A stretch of DNA of 8,558 bases from positions 1 to 8,558 of the forward strand of contig JADFYC010000137.1 of NCBI GenBank assembly GCA_015233295.1. The letters are read 5' to 3'. The notes under the pieces were generated by a model. It saw nothing but the letters and a program-made list of their open reading frames with translations. It ran no database searches and was not told the origin of the DNA. This DNA is from Deltaproteobacteria bacterium. GTDB lineage: Bacteria; Desulfobacterota; JADFXK01. The position numbers and the translations under genes were made by a program. Positions 1 to 5,993 of the stretch are shown in pieces. Numbering within the stretch: the first letter of the stretch is position 1; every line of letters begins with the position of its first letter.

Positions 1-148
1 CCGCCTGATCGACAGGAACATCGCCGCGGGATTCCCCCTGGGCCGCTACTACGAAGATATGGACCGGTCCATGCTGGTGGCGGTTACAGAAAAACGGACC
101 AAGGAGGAAATCGGTCTGCTGGCCGAATACCTGGCTGCGGAACTCTAG
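1..148 (+). CDS. gcvPA: Glycine dehydrogenase (decarboxylating) subunit 1, 3' end only
   Basis: Only the last 48 codons are in the window, read from base 2 to a TAG at 146-148; the start lies upstream. The visible tail reads GFPLGRYYEDMDRSMLVAVT followed by EKRTKEEIGLLAEYL, which matches the C-terminus of GcvPA, the N-terminal-half subunit of split P-protein. GcvPA and GcvPB together form the PLP-dependent glycine decarboxylase of the glycine cleavage system, which releases CO2 from glycine and passes the aminomethyl group to lipoylated GcvH in the cytoplasm. The gene directly downstream is gcvPB, 40 bp away, which independently supports the call. The catalytic lysine is on GcvPB, so nothing about activity can be judged from this fragment. 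Confidence 0.9.
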   Translation, partial: RLIDRNIAAGFPLGRYYEDMDRSMLVAVTEKRTKEEIGLLAEYLAAEL

Positions 149-188
149 GAAAACCGACTAAACACCTGATGACGGAATAGGGGAAAGC

Positions 189-1634
189 ATGAGTCTGATA
201 TTCGATAAATCTGTGACGGGACGACGGGGCGTGACTCCGCCGAAAGGTGATGTGCCGACTAAAGGCCGGATTCCGGAGGCCTATCTTCGGGCGGCGCCGG
301 CCGAGTTACCGGAACTGTCGGAACTGGACGTGGTCAGGCATTTCACGGCCCTCTCTAAGAAAAATTTCGGGGTTGACGGCAACTTCTATCCCCTGGGGTC
401 TTGCACCATGAAATATAACCCCAAGTTCTTGGAAGAAGTGGCCGGTCTGGACGGATTTGCCCAACTCCATCCTTTGCTGCCACAATTGCGGCGAGGCGGG
501 ATGTTGACTCAAGGGGCGCTGGAGGTCATCTATGAACTCAGCCAACTGCTTTCCGAAATCACCGGAATGGACCAGTTCACCACCCAGCCGCTGGCCGGAG
601 CCCACGGCGAGTTGACCGGGATGATGATCATCGCGGCCTACCATAAGCACAGGGGCAACCACAAGACTAAAGTCCTGGTCCCGGATGCGGCCCATGGGAC
701 CAACCCGGCCTCCGCGGCCATAGCCGGCTATGAAGTGGTGTCGGTGCCTTCGGATGATCAGGGGGGGATGGACCTGGCCAAATTTGAACAGGCTTTGGAT
801 GAGGATACAGCGGCCGTCCTACTCACCTGCCCCAATACCCTGGGTCTGTTCGACCGAAACGTGGCCAAGATCGCTGAAATGACCCACCAGGTGGATGGGC
901 TGATGTACTACGACGGAGCTAACCTCAACGCCATCCTGGGCCGGTTGCGGCCGGGGGACCTGGGTTTTGACGTCATTCATCTTAACCTGCACAAAACCTT
1001 TGCCACTCCCCATGGTGGAGGTGGGCCGGGCGCCGGACCGGTGGGGGTCAAGGCTTATCTCGCCCCATATCTCCCCGTATCGCTGGTGATTAAGCGCGGC
1101 GACGGGACCTACGCTCTGGAATATGACCGGCCCTTATCCATTGGCTACATAGCTCCGTTTTACGGGAACTTCGGTGTCCTTGTCAAGGCTTATGCCTATG
1201 TTCTGGCCTTAGGCCGGGAGGGGTTGCGCCGGGTCAGCGAAAACGCGGTGCTCAATGCCAATTATCTAATGCACAAACTAAAGAAATACTACGAGCTGCC
1301 CTACGACCGGACCTGTATGCACGAATTCGTCCTCTCAGCCAAAAGCTTAGCCAATCGGGGCGCCTCAGCCCTAGATATTGCCAAGGCATTGATAGACTAC
1401 GGCTTTCATCCGCCCACCGTCTACTTTCCGTTGATCGTCAAAGAGGCCCTGATGATAGAGCCGACCGAAACCGAGTCAAAAGAGACGCTGGATCTATTTG
1501 CCGACGTCATGATCGATATCGTCTCCAGACTGGAGCGGGAACCGGGCTGGGTCAAACAGGCTCCTTTCGCCGCCCCGGTCTCCCGTCTCGATGAGGTGGC
1601 TGCCGTCAAGAACCAGGATTTCGCCTCGATTTAA
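189..1634 (+). CDS. gcvPB: Glycine dehydrogenase (decarboxylating) subunit 2
   Basis: A complete 481-residue GcvPB, the PLP-carrying subunit of the two-subunit glycine decarboxylase (glycine + lipoyl-GcvH to aminomethyl-GcvH + CO2). Visible hallmarks: FYPLGSCTMKYNP at about 66-78, DAAHGTNPASA at about 166-176 (His169), YYDGANLNAILG at about 240-251 with the Asp expected to contact the pyridine nitrogen, and HLNLHKTFATPHGGGGPG at about 264-281, where Lys269 is the expected Schiff-base lysine. The C-terminal domain carries HPPTVYFPLIV and IEPTETES. The length is normal for the family and nothing is broken. The ATG is preceded by AGGGGAA at 179-185, which fixes the start. It follows gcvPA by 40 bp and is probably co-transcribed with it. 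After the stop there is no classical terminator, only the heptamer repeat island. Confidence 0.97.
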   Translation: MSLIFDKSVTGRRGVTPPKGDVPTKGRIPEAYLRAAPAELPELSELDVVRHFTALSKKNFGVDGNFYPLGSCTMKYNPKFLEEVAGLDGFAQLHPLLPQLRRGGMLTQGALEVIYELSQLLSEITGMDQFTTQPLAGAHGELTGMMIIAAYHKHRGNHKTKVLVPDAAHGTNPASAAIAGYEVVSVPSDDQGGMDLAKFEQALDEDTAAVLLTCPNTLGLFDRNVAKIAEMTHQVDGLMYYDGANLNAILGRLRPGDLGFDVIHLNLHKTFATPHGGGGPGAGPVGVKAYLAPYLPVSLVIKRGDGTYALEYDRPLSIGYIAPFYGNFGVLVKAYAYVLALGREGLRRVSENAVLNANYLMHKLKKYYELPYDRTCMHEFVLSAKSLANRGASALDIAKALIDYGFHPPTVYFPLIVKEALMIEPTETESKETLDLFADVMIDIVSRLEREPGWVKQAPFAAPVSRLDEVAAVKNQDFASI

Positions 1635-1642
1635 GGGGGCTC

Positions 1643-1695
1643 GTTGCCGGTTGCACGTTACTGGTTGCTGGTTGCTTCAACTAGCGACAAGCGAC
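1643..1695. repeat. Left block of degenerate 7-bp repeats
   Basis: Starting 9 bp after the gcvPB stop, five back-to-back 7-bp units of consensus GTTGCNN occupy 1643-1677: GTTGCCG, GTTGCAC, GTTACTG, GTTGCTG, GTTGCTT. They are followed, with a 3-bp overlap, by three units in the opposite sense (CTTCAAC 1675-1681, TAGCGAC 1682-1688, AAGCGAC 1689-1695; consensus NNGCRAC). The block is noncoding and phased strictly at 7 bp. Its GTTGC units can pair with the GCAAC units of the right block (1737-1799) in several registers. Confidence 0.75.
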
Positions 1696-1719
1696 AGGAG
1701 CTTTCAAAACGTCTATATA
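1691..1719 (+). promoter_or_regulatory. Candidate sigma70-type promoter for the REC-GGDEF gene
   Basis: GCGACA (1691-1696; 4 of 6 to TTGACA) is separated by 17 bp from TATATA (1714-1719; 4 of 6 to TATAAT; a shifted TATAAC at 1716-1721 is also possible). The -10 lies in the only non-repeat stretch between the two heptamer blocks. Transcription would begin near 1726 and carry the whole right repeat block in the 5' leader of the response regulator mRNA. The match is moderate and not demonstrated. Confidence 0.33.
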
Positions 1720-1736
1720 ACCGCGTCGAGTCCAGT

Positions 1737-1799
1737 GACAAACTCACAACACGAAACCCGCACCATGCAACCTGAAACATGCAACCCGCAACATGCAAC
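1737..1799. repeat. Right block of degenerate 7-bp repeats, inverted to the left block
   Basis: Nine contiguous 7-bp units of consensus NNGCAAC run without a phase break: GACAAAC, TCACAAC, ACGAAAC, CCGCACC, ATGCAAC, CTGAAAC, ATGCAAC, CCGCAAC, ATGCAAC. Conservation rises towards the downstream gene, and the last unit ends 2 bp before the AGGAA ribosome binding site of the REC-GGDEF gene. An ATG inside the last unit (1793) opens the same frame as that gene but belongs to the repeat and lacks a Shine-Dalgarno. The units are the complement of the left-block GTTGCNN units, so a transcript spanning both could form a long imperfect stem. Confidence 0.78.
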
Positions 1800-1801
1800 T
1801 C

Positions 1802-1806
1802 AGGAA
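1802..1806 (+). promoter_or_regulatory. Ribosome binding site deciding the REC-GGDEF start
   Basis: AGGAA sits 4 bp before the ATG at 1811. The alternative in-frame ATG at 1793 has only repeat sequence upstream and would add six residues (MQLRNS) ahead of the conserved MRILIADD strand of the receiver domain. The site therefore supports 1811, although the spacing is somewhat short. Confidence 0.6.
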
Positions 1807-1810
1807 TAGT

Positions 1811-2710
1811 ATGCGGATACTAATTGCTGATGATAACTCTGTGACCCGACGAATGCTGAAATCCTTCCTGGCCAAATGGGGGTACGAGGTAATTACCACC
1901 AAAGACGGCGACGAGGCCTGGGAGGTGCTCAAAGAGGATGACTGCCCCGACATCGCCATCCTTGACTGGGTCATGCCTGGCAAAGAAGGCCTGGACGTCT
2001 GCCGGATGGTCCGGGCGGCCAATAAACCAAGCTACATCTACATAATTATCCTGACCAGTTTGGGCAACCAGGACGATATCATCGCCGGACTGCAAGCCGG
2101 GGCCGACGATTACGTCATCAAGCCGTTCAATTATGACGAATTCCGGTGCCGGGTCCGCATCGGCGAACGGATCATCAATCTGGAAAGGGAAATAATGCGA
2201 ATGGCCGCCACCGACGGCCTGACCGGACTCTGGAATCGCCGGGAGTTTATGGACAAGATGGATGCGGAGTTCAAAAGATCCCAGAAAGAAGGCCGCTCCC
2301 TGGGGGTAATCCTCTCCGACATTGATTTCTTCAAGAAAATAAACGACACCTATGGACACCAGGCAGGGGATCTGGTGCTTCAGGAGTTCGCCGGTTGCTT
2401 AAAGTACAACATCCGCCAACCAGGCTTTGTCGGTCGATATGGCGGCGAGGAATTCATTGCCGGCTGTCCAGGGTTAACTTTGGATGGCGTGGCATCTCTG
2501 GCTGAACATATCCGCAATGAGTTGAAGTCATTATGGATCCCGGCTCCAGATGGATCATCCCATATTCCCATCACAGCCAGCTTCGGGGTGAGTGTTTTCA
2601 TGCCTGGGGAATCAAGCGACAAGACGATCGACACGATCATCAAAAGAGCTGACGATGCTCTCTATCGGGCCAAGGCCGAATGTCGCGACCGAGTGTGCAG
2701 GCAATGCTAA
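1811..2710 (+). CDS. Response regulator with GGDEF output domain (diguanylate cyclase)
   Basis: A 299-residue REC-GGDEF protein of the WspR/PleD type, expected to make cyclic di-GMP from two GTP in the cytoplasm when its receiver is phosphorylated by an unlinked histidine kinase. Receiver domain (about 1-120): acidic pair Asp7/Asp8, phospho-acceptor Asp52 in LDWVMPG, Thr82 in ILTSLG and Lys104 in KPF, so all key residues are present. A short helix (about 120-133) leads to the GGDEF domain (about 134-298), which shows TDGLTGLWNRREF, SDIDFFKKINDTYGHQAGD and the active-site GGEEF (211-215). GGEEF is a catalytically competent variant. The usual I-site RxxD five residues before it reads RQPG (202-205), so the Asp needed for product inhibition is missing. 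The tail is odd: CRDRVCRQC instead of the common GRNRV ending. Start chosen by the AGGAA site and the receiver strand. Confidence 0.93.
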   Translation: MRILIADDNSVTRRMLKSFLAKWGYEVITTKDGDEAWEVLKEDDCPDIAILDWVMPGKEGLDVCRMVRAANKPSYIYIIILTSLGNQDDIIAGLQAGADDYVIKPFNYDEFRCRVRIGERIINLEREIMRMAATDGLTGLWNRREFMDKMDAEFKRSQKEGRSLGVILSDIDFFKKINDTYGHQAGDLVLQEFAGCLKYNIRQPGFVGRYGGEEFIAGCPGLTLDGVASLAEHIRNELKSLWIPAPDGSSHIPITASFGVSVFMPGESSDKTIDTIIKRADDALYRAKAECRDRVCRQC

Positions 2711-2768
2711 GGCAATTTTCGTAACACCGTTAACTCCCGGCGGAGTCAAGAATAGAAAAGGCCCGAAT

Positions 2769-2984
2769 ATGACCTATAAAACCAAAAAAATTATTGTCGG
2801 CATCTTTTACTGGCTCAACCTGGCTGTCTTCTTCCTGGGCCTGACTTGCTTCCAAGAAACCGAATATGTCAAGCTGAAGGACGGTCTGATTTTCTTTGCC
2901 GTTCACTTCCTGATCCTGGGTGGAACCGTGTTCTGGTATGAGTATCTTAAGTATAAAAATGGACTTGAGTCATCAGATCAATAG
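2769..2984 (+). CDS. Small two-helix membrane protein, function unknown
   Basis: A 71-residue protein with a basic N-terminus (MTYKTKK), a hydrophobic helix at about 8-27 (IIVGIFYWLNLAVFFLGLTC), a short charged loop (about 28-38) and a second helix at about 39-58 rich in aromatics, ending in a polar tail. By the positive-inside rule the N-terminus is predicted to be cytoplasmic. I do not recognise a family. The frame stays open upstream to an ATG at 2592 inside the GGDEF gene, but those residues are low-complexity out-of-frame sequence, and the membrane pattern begins exactly at 2769. The upstream AAAAGG (2756-2761) gives a weak ribosome binding site 7 bp before this ATG. It lies 58 bp after the diguanylate cyclase on the same strand and may share its transcript, but no functional link can be claimed. 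Confidence 0.6.
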   Translation: MTYKTKKIIVGIFYWLNLAVFFLGLTCFQETEYVKLKDGLIFFAVHFLILGGTVFWYEYLKYKNGLESSDQ

Positions 2985-3072
2985 TCCGTCCCGCAAGATA
3001 TTTGCCAGGCCAACCCGAGGCTTGCCTCAATGCTGTTGAATTAAGCTGCGGCTTGATCATCTTCGGATGTGG

Positions 3073-3102
3073 TAAGATTCCTCGCTTCGCTAGGAATGAC
3101 AA
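3073..3102 (+). repeat. REP-like 30-bp palindromic element, copy A
   Basis: A 30-bp element beginning TAAGATTCCTCGCTTCGCT and ending GGAATGACAA. Its core has ATTCCT/AGGAAT arms around CGCTTCGCT, so it is itself an imperfect palindrome. Copy B (3135-3164), read on the other strand, matches it at 25 of 30 positions. Sequences of the style 'ATTTCTCGCTTCGCTCGAAATGACA' recur as dispersed intergenic repeats in many bacterial genomes (general knowledge, not searched here). Confidence 0.72.
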
Positions 3103-3134
3103 CTTTACTTCCTCATTCAGTATGGTCCGCTTCT

Positions 3135-3164
3135 CTGTCATTTCGAGCGAAACGAGAAATCTTA
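3135..3164 (-). repeat. REP-like 30-bp palindromic element, copy B (inverted)
   Basis: Read on the minus strand this copy begins TAAGATTTCTCGTTTCGCT and ends GAAATGACAG, matching copy A at 25 of 30 bases. The copies face each other across 32 bp (3103-3134), giving a paired head-to-head arrangement like a bacterial interspersed mosaic element. A transcript through both could fold into a 30-bp imperfect stem and might act as an mRNA 3' stabiliser or weak terminator for the genes upstream; that function is inferred. Confidence 0.72.
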
Positions 3165-3285
3165 ATGTCGCGTCCTTAATTCAACGACATTGATGTCTGG
3201 TCTCTTTATTCTTGTTGAAAGCGAAGATGGTGGGTTAAGACTTCTGAGCCCTGGGCCTTACATCAAGCCCGGCCAACGACACAAT

Positions 3286-3315
3286 TTTACATTGCATGAT
3301 CCGCCCCGCTGTGAT
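3286..3315 (+). promoter_or_regulatory. Weak candidate promoter for the transglycosylase gene
   Basis: TTTACA (3286-3291; 5 of 6 to TTGACA) is followed after 18 bp by TGTGAT (3310-3315; 4 of 6 to TATAAT). This would give a leader of roughly 80 bases before the ATG at 3402. The -10 is poor and the spacer slightly long, so this is only the best match seen in the gap. Confidence 0.22.
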
Positions 3316-3401
3316 AGGGTGCGAGCTATTCGATTGCTTCATTTAGTCCCGACGGCGGGCCTGCCGATATCCCATAACCACTATTTAATAGATGAATAAT
3401 T

Positions 3402-4655
3402 ATGAATTATTGCTCTACAACCAATCTCTGTTGTTTCCTCATCCGGCGCCGGCGCTTCTGGCCGCTAATTGTCATCATGATGACTCTTTTCGCCTGCGCC
3501 ACTCCCAGCGAAAGGGTGCTGCCGCCGATTCAAAAGGAGACCGTGCCGTTGGCCAAGCCAGCTCCCCCGCCCCGGGTACCTTATGTCGCACCCCAGGCCA
3601 AACAATGGGCGCCGCTAATGGCCCGGTTGATGGCTGATGGGTGGGACGAAACCAAACTCAACGATCTGTTTACCCGGCCTGACGTCAATTTTGATCCGGA
3701 GCCCATGAACAAGAAGCTGCGGGAATTGTACAAACTGGCTTACCGCTCGGATCTAACGCGCCAAATCCAAGGCGGCTTGATGGAGCTGGGGTATACACCC
3801 GGCGGCGTGGACGGCCTGGCCGGAGAAAACACTGGCGCCGCGATTACGGCCTTTCAACAGGTGCATGGCCTGGCCGCCGACGGGACTCCATCTGAGGCCC
3901 TGTTACAGCAGATCCAAGCCGAGCTGGCTTTGCCCCCGGCCAATCGGTTGCCGGCGAGAAAAACACTGGCCAAGGCCGTCTCTCCACGCCAGGTCTACAA
4001 ACATTTTCTGAGGCCGGAACGGTTGGCCGCGGCGCGAGAATTCTACTTTGCAAATCAAACGGATATCCAGGGGATGGAGAAGAAATTCGGCGTCCCCGGT
4101 GAAGTGGTCGTGGGGAACCTGATGATTGAAACCGGGTTCGGAAGCTACCTGGGCAAAGACAAAGCCTTCGTGGTCTTATCCAGTATGGCTCTTTGTGCCG
4201 ATTTCAGCAACATCGAGACATATCTTAACGACCTCCCGATTGACCCGGAAAGACGGGACTGGCTCAAAGACCGGGCCAAAGAAAAAGGTGACTGGGCTTA
4301 CCAGGAATTCAAGGCCCTGCTCCAGTATGCCGAGGCCAATAAACAAGATCCCTTGACCATCCCGGGGTCCATTTACGGAGCAATTGGGATCTGCCAGTTT
4401 ATGCCTTCCAATGCCCTCAAATACGGCGTTGCCGCAGATGGAGCCGGCCGCGGCGACCTGTTCAAGATGACGGACGCCATTTACAGCACCGGCCATTACA
4501 TTCAGGGACACGGCTGGAACGGCGACATGGTCGACCCAGACAGACAACGGGACGCCATCTACCGTTACAACCGCAGTACCCCCTATGTCAATACGGTCCT
4601 GGCTGTGGCTGATCACTTGAGCAAAGCCAACAACAAAAAATTGGCCGCTAGATAA
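3402..4655 (+). CDS. MltB-type lytic murein transglycosylase lipoprotein with peptidoglycan-binding domain
   Basis: A 417-residue envelope protein expected to cleave the MurNAc-GlcNAc bond of peptidoglycan, leaving 1,6-anhydroMurNAc ends. It starts with a basic stretch (RRRR, 15-18), a hydrophobic core (19-30) and a lipobox-like LFAC with Cys32 as the lipidation site. Ala at +2 fits outer-membrane sorting. A proline-rich linker (about 40-65) leads to an MltB-like helical segment (about 66-112), then a PG_binding_1 domain (about 117-172: LMELGYTPGGVDG, AITAFQQVHGLAADG), then the catalytic core (about 199-410). The core shows MIETGFGSYLGK with Glu243 as the expected catalytic acid, GSIYGAIGICQFMPSNALKY, HGWNGD and AIYRYNRSTPYVNTVL, all typical of the MltB (SLT_2) family. 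The start is uncertain: no good ribosome binding site precedes it and 14 residues lie before the basic stretch. It stands alone, convergent with the nitroreductase. Confidence 0.9.
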   Translation: MNYCSTTNLCCFLIRRRRFWPLIVIMMTLFACATPSERVLPPIQKETVPLAKPAPPPRVPYVAPQAKQWAPLMARLMADGWDETKLNDLFTRPDVNFDPEPMNKKLRELYKLAYRSDLTRQIQGGLMELGYTPGGVDGLAGENTGAAITAFQQVHGLAADGTPSEALLQQIQAELALPPANRLPARKTLAKAVSPRQVYKHFLRPERLAAAREFYFANQTDIQGMEKKFGVPGEVVVGNLMIETGFGSYLGKDKAFVVLSSMALCADFSNIETYLNDLPIDPERRDWLKDRAKEKGDWAYQEFKALLQYAEANKQDPLTIPGSIYGAIGICQFMPSNALKYGVAADGAGRGDLFKMTDAIYSTGHYIQGHGWNGDMVDPDRQRDAIYRYNRSTPYVNTVLAVADHLSKANNKKLAAR

Positions 4656-4682
4656 TAATCTAGACCGAATTCAGTGAAGAAC

Positions 4683-5225
4683 TTAGAACTTATCCTTATG
4701 GCTGAATTCGCCGATCTCCCGGCGTTTCGGCGGGGAGCCTTCTTTAGCCGCGTAACCTAACGGAAGCAATACTGCGACCTCATACCCTTCCGGGACCTGC
4801 AGAACGTCTTTGGCTTTATCATGGTCAAACAGCCCCACAATCACCGTCCCCAGTCCCAAAGAATGAGCCATCAGGCAGAGCGACTGGGTGGCGATGCCCA
4901 GGTCAAACATGAACCAGTCCCCAAACTTGGTGGTCACCTGTCCATTATAGTATCCGGAACCCTTCAGCTTGCCGCACAAGGCCAGGACGATGGGGGCGGC
5001 CACAACGGCCTTGGTGGCCGGATTGCCCTTAGCCAGAGTTTCCTGGAGTTTCTGCTTCACGGCCGCCTCCTTAACCACCACTACCTCCCAGCACTGGGTG
5101 TTGGCCCAGGAAGGTGACCATTGGACGGCCTCCAGAACCAGGTTCAGCAGATCGTCTGGAACTTCCTTGTCCTGGTAAGATCGGATACTTCGCCTCGATT
5201 TAATCACGTCAAGCAGATTGTCCAT
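4683..5225 (-). CDS. Nitroreductase-family FMN-dependent oxidoreductase
   Basis: A 180-residue cytoplasmic flavoprotein of the nitroreductase fold, a homodimer that passes hydride from NAD(P)H via FMN to an acceptor; the natural substrate cannot be told from sequence. Visible motifs: IKSRRSIRSY (8-17), whose arginines and serine bind FMN phosphate; AVQWSPSWANTQCWEVVVV (33-51), the second FMN-contact segment with Asn42; FGDWFMFDLGIATQSLCLMAHSLGLGT (101-127), the dimer helix and glycine turn; and a C-terminal LLPLGYAAKEGSPPKRRE (153-170). The length is normal for short family members. A strong GGAGGA (5232-5237) lies 6 bp before the ATG. The gene is 54 bp downstream of the TOPRIM-like gene on the same strand, so co-transcription is possible, but its own strong ribosome site and generic function suggest it need not belong to that module. 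It converges with the transglycosylase, 27 bp apart. Confidence 0.92.
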   Translation of the reverse strand: MDNLLDVIKSRRSIRSYQDKEVPDDLLNLVLEAVQWSPSWANTQCWEVVVVKEAAVKQKLQETLAKGNPATKAVVAAPIVLALCGKLKGSGYYNGQVTTKFGDWFMFDLGIATQSLCLMAHSLGLGTVIVGLFDHDKAKDVLQVPEGYEVAVLLPLGYAAKEGSPPKRREIGEFSHKDKF

Positions 5226-5279
5226 TGATGTTCCTCCAGTTAAAGATAAACGCCGGGATCAATACTAAACCGAGAATAG

Positions 5280-5993
5280 CTAATTTATTTGCGGTTCCCT
5301 CTGGTCACAGAGGTCTCGAAGGTAATTGTATAGCTTCTTGAAATGAGGACACTTGCTACTGACCGTGTCCGGATTGATTTTCTTGATTAACTCCGGGGTA
5401 TGCATACCCTTTCGGTACCTTTGCTTGCAGCCCTTCTCTTGCGAAGATTCTATTATCAGGTCCGACAGCTTGCTGTCACAGCTCGTCCCGTATTTATTTA
5501 GTTGGCTGAACGACTCTGGTTCATCGAAGCCGATGCCGTTTTCGCTCAACCAATCGCGCATGCCTGCCTGACGCTCATGAAAATCAGGATGGCGAGCCAG
5601 AGTGTTGTCCCAATCGGCGATAATCCAGGCTTCGATCTCCGGGGAAGCAAAACCCACATATCTCGGTATTTCATCGGCTCCAGCCACTGATGAGATAGCC
5701 GCCACGAACATCCCTTCTTTTTTGTCTGAATCATGGCAATCCAGATCGTCTATCACCAAAATCAAGTCTCCCAGTTGTCCTTGCGTCATACAAGATTTCA
5801 ATCGCTCCTTAATTTGTTTAGCCAGGCCACGACCGGTAAGACCATAGCCGCTGCCCCGGCCTGGTTTGGATCCGGGTTTTGATTTTATAGGCGTCTTCCG
5901 TTCAAAATTACATCCTGGGAAATTCACCTCCAGGAACGGAACCAGACCTTCAACCTCGGACTCTCCCCCTCCGGCGAAAAACCAGACTACCAT
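5280..5993 (-). CDS. TOPRIM-like DUF4276-type protein paired with an ABC-class ATPase
   Basis: A 237-residue protein (numbering from the ATG at 5993). It opens with a hydrophobic strand and Gly-rich turn VVWFFAGGGESEVEGLVPFL, followed by a basic Gly/Lys/Arg segment (about 32-57). Next come LILVIDDLDCHD (77-88) with Asp82, Asp83 and Asp85 as a TOPRIM-style DxD, and FASPEIEAWIIAD (115-127), the acidic PxxEAW motif seen in DUF4276 proteins. The C-terminal half is helical and ends in a CPHFKKLYNYL segment. TOPRIM folds bind Mg2+ and cut or join nucleic acids, so a nuclease-type effector is the best guess, not shown. The first motif has Ala7 where many relatives have the Glu of 'EG'; Glu11 or Glu13 might substitute. 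It overlaps the ATPase gene by 7 bases. An ATG two codons upstream (5999) is possible, but the G-run then abuts the start. Confidence 0.75.
   Translation of the reverse strand: MVVWFFAGGGESEVEGLVPFLEVNFPGCNFERKTPIKSKPGSKPGRGSGYGLTGRGLAKQIKERLKSCMTQGQLGDLILVIDDLDCHDSDKKEGMFVAAISSVAGADEIPRYVGFASPEIEAWIIADWDNTLARHPDFHERQAGMRDWLSENGIGFDEPESFSQLNKYGTSCDSKLSDLIIESSQEKGCKQRYRKGMHTPELIKKINPDTVSSKCPHFKKLYNYLRDLCDQREPQIN

Larger units (their letters stand above)
2985..3401. other. Intergenic region without a convincing gene
   Basis: About 417 bp between the small membrane protein and the transglycosylase. It contains the inverted pair of 30-bp elements at 3073-3102 and 3135-3164, a few very short hairpins (for example GAGG/CCTC near 3017-3028), and a weak promoter-like sequence near 3286-3315. 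Open frames of 60-70 codons (3002-3193 and 3190-3399 plus, 2947-3141 minus) have no ribosome binding site or domain pattern, and two of them run across the repeat pair; I do not call them. I see no tRNA or other RNA gene. Confidence 0.6.

Noticed and set aside
1643..1799. CRISPR array or phage attachment site reading of the heptamer island
   Set aside because: Units are contiguous 7-mers without spacers, there are no cas genes, and no integrase or tRNA is nearby.
1591..1809. Plus-strand open frame covering the heptamer island
   Set aside because: Its residues are translation of the 7-bp repeats and the gcvPB tail in another frame; no ribosome site or domain.
2733..2746. Hairpin ACTCC-CGGC-GGAGT after the diguanylate cyclase as a terminator
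   Set aside because: The 5-bp stem is followed by CAAGAATAG rather than T-residues.
2947..3141. Minus-strand open frame of 64 codons
   Set aside because: It overlaps the end of the small membrane protein gene and runs across copy A of the palindromic repeat and into copy B; its residues only reflect the repeat sequence.
3190..3399. Open frame of 69 codons ahead of the transglycosylase
   Set aside because: No ribosome binding site, no recognisable pattern and a composition like noncoding sequence; it ends within a few bases of the next start by chance.
4648..4663. Small hairpin CTAGAT-AATA-ATCTAG at the transglycosylase stop as a terminator
   Set aside because: The stem is short and AT-rich with no following T-run, so it is too weak to call an intrinsic terminator.
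4666..4710. 9-bp perfect inverted repeat (CGAATTCAG/CTGAATTCG) between the convergent genes
   Set aside because: The arms are 27 bp apart, one arm is inside the nitroreductase coding sequence, and a match of this size is expected about once by chance in a window this long.
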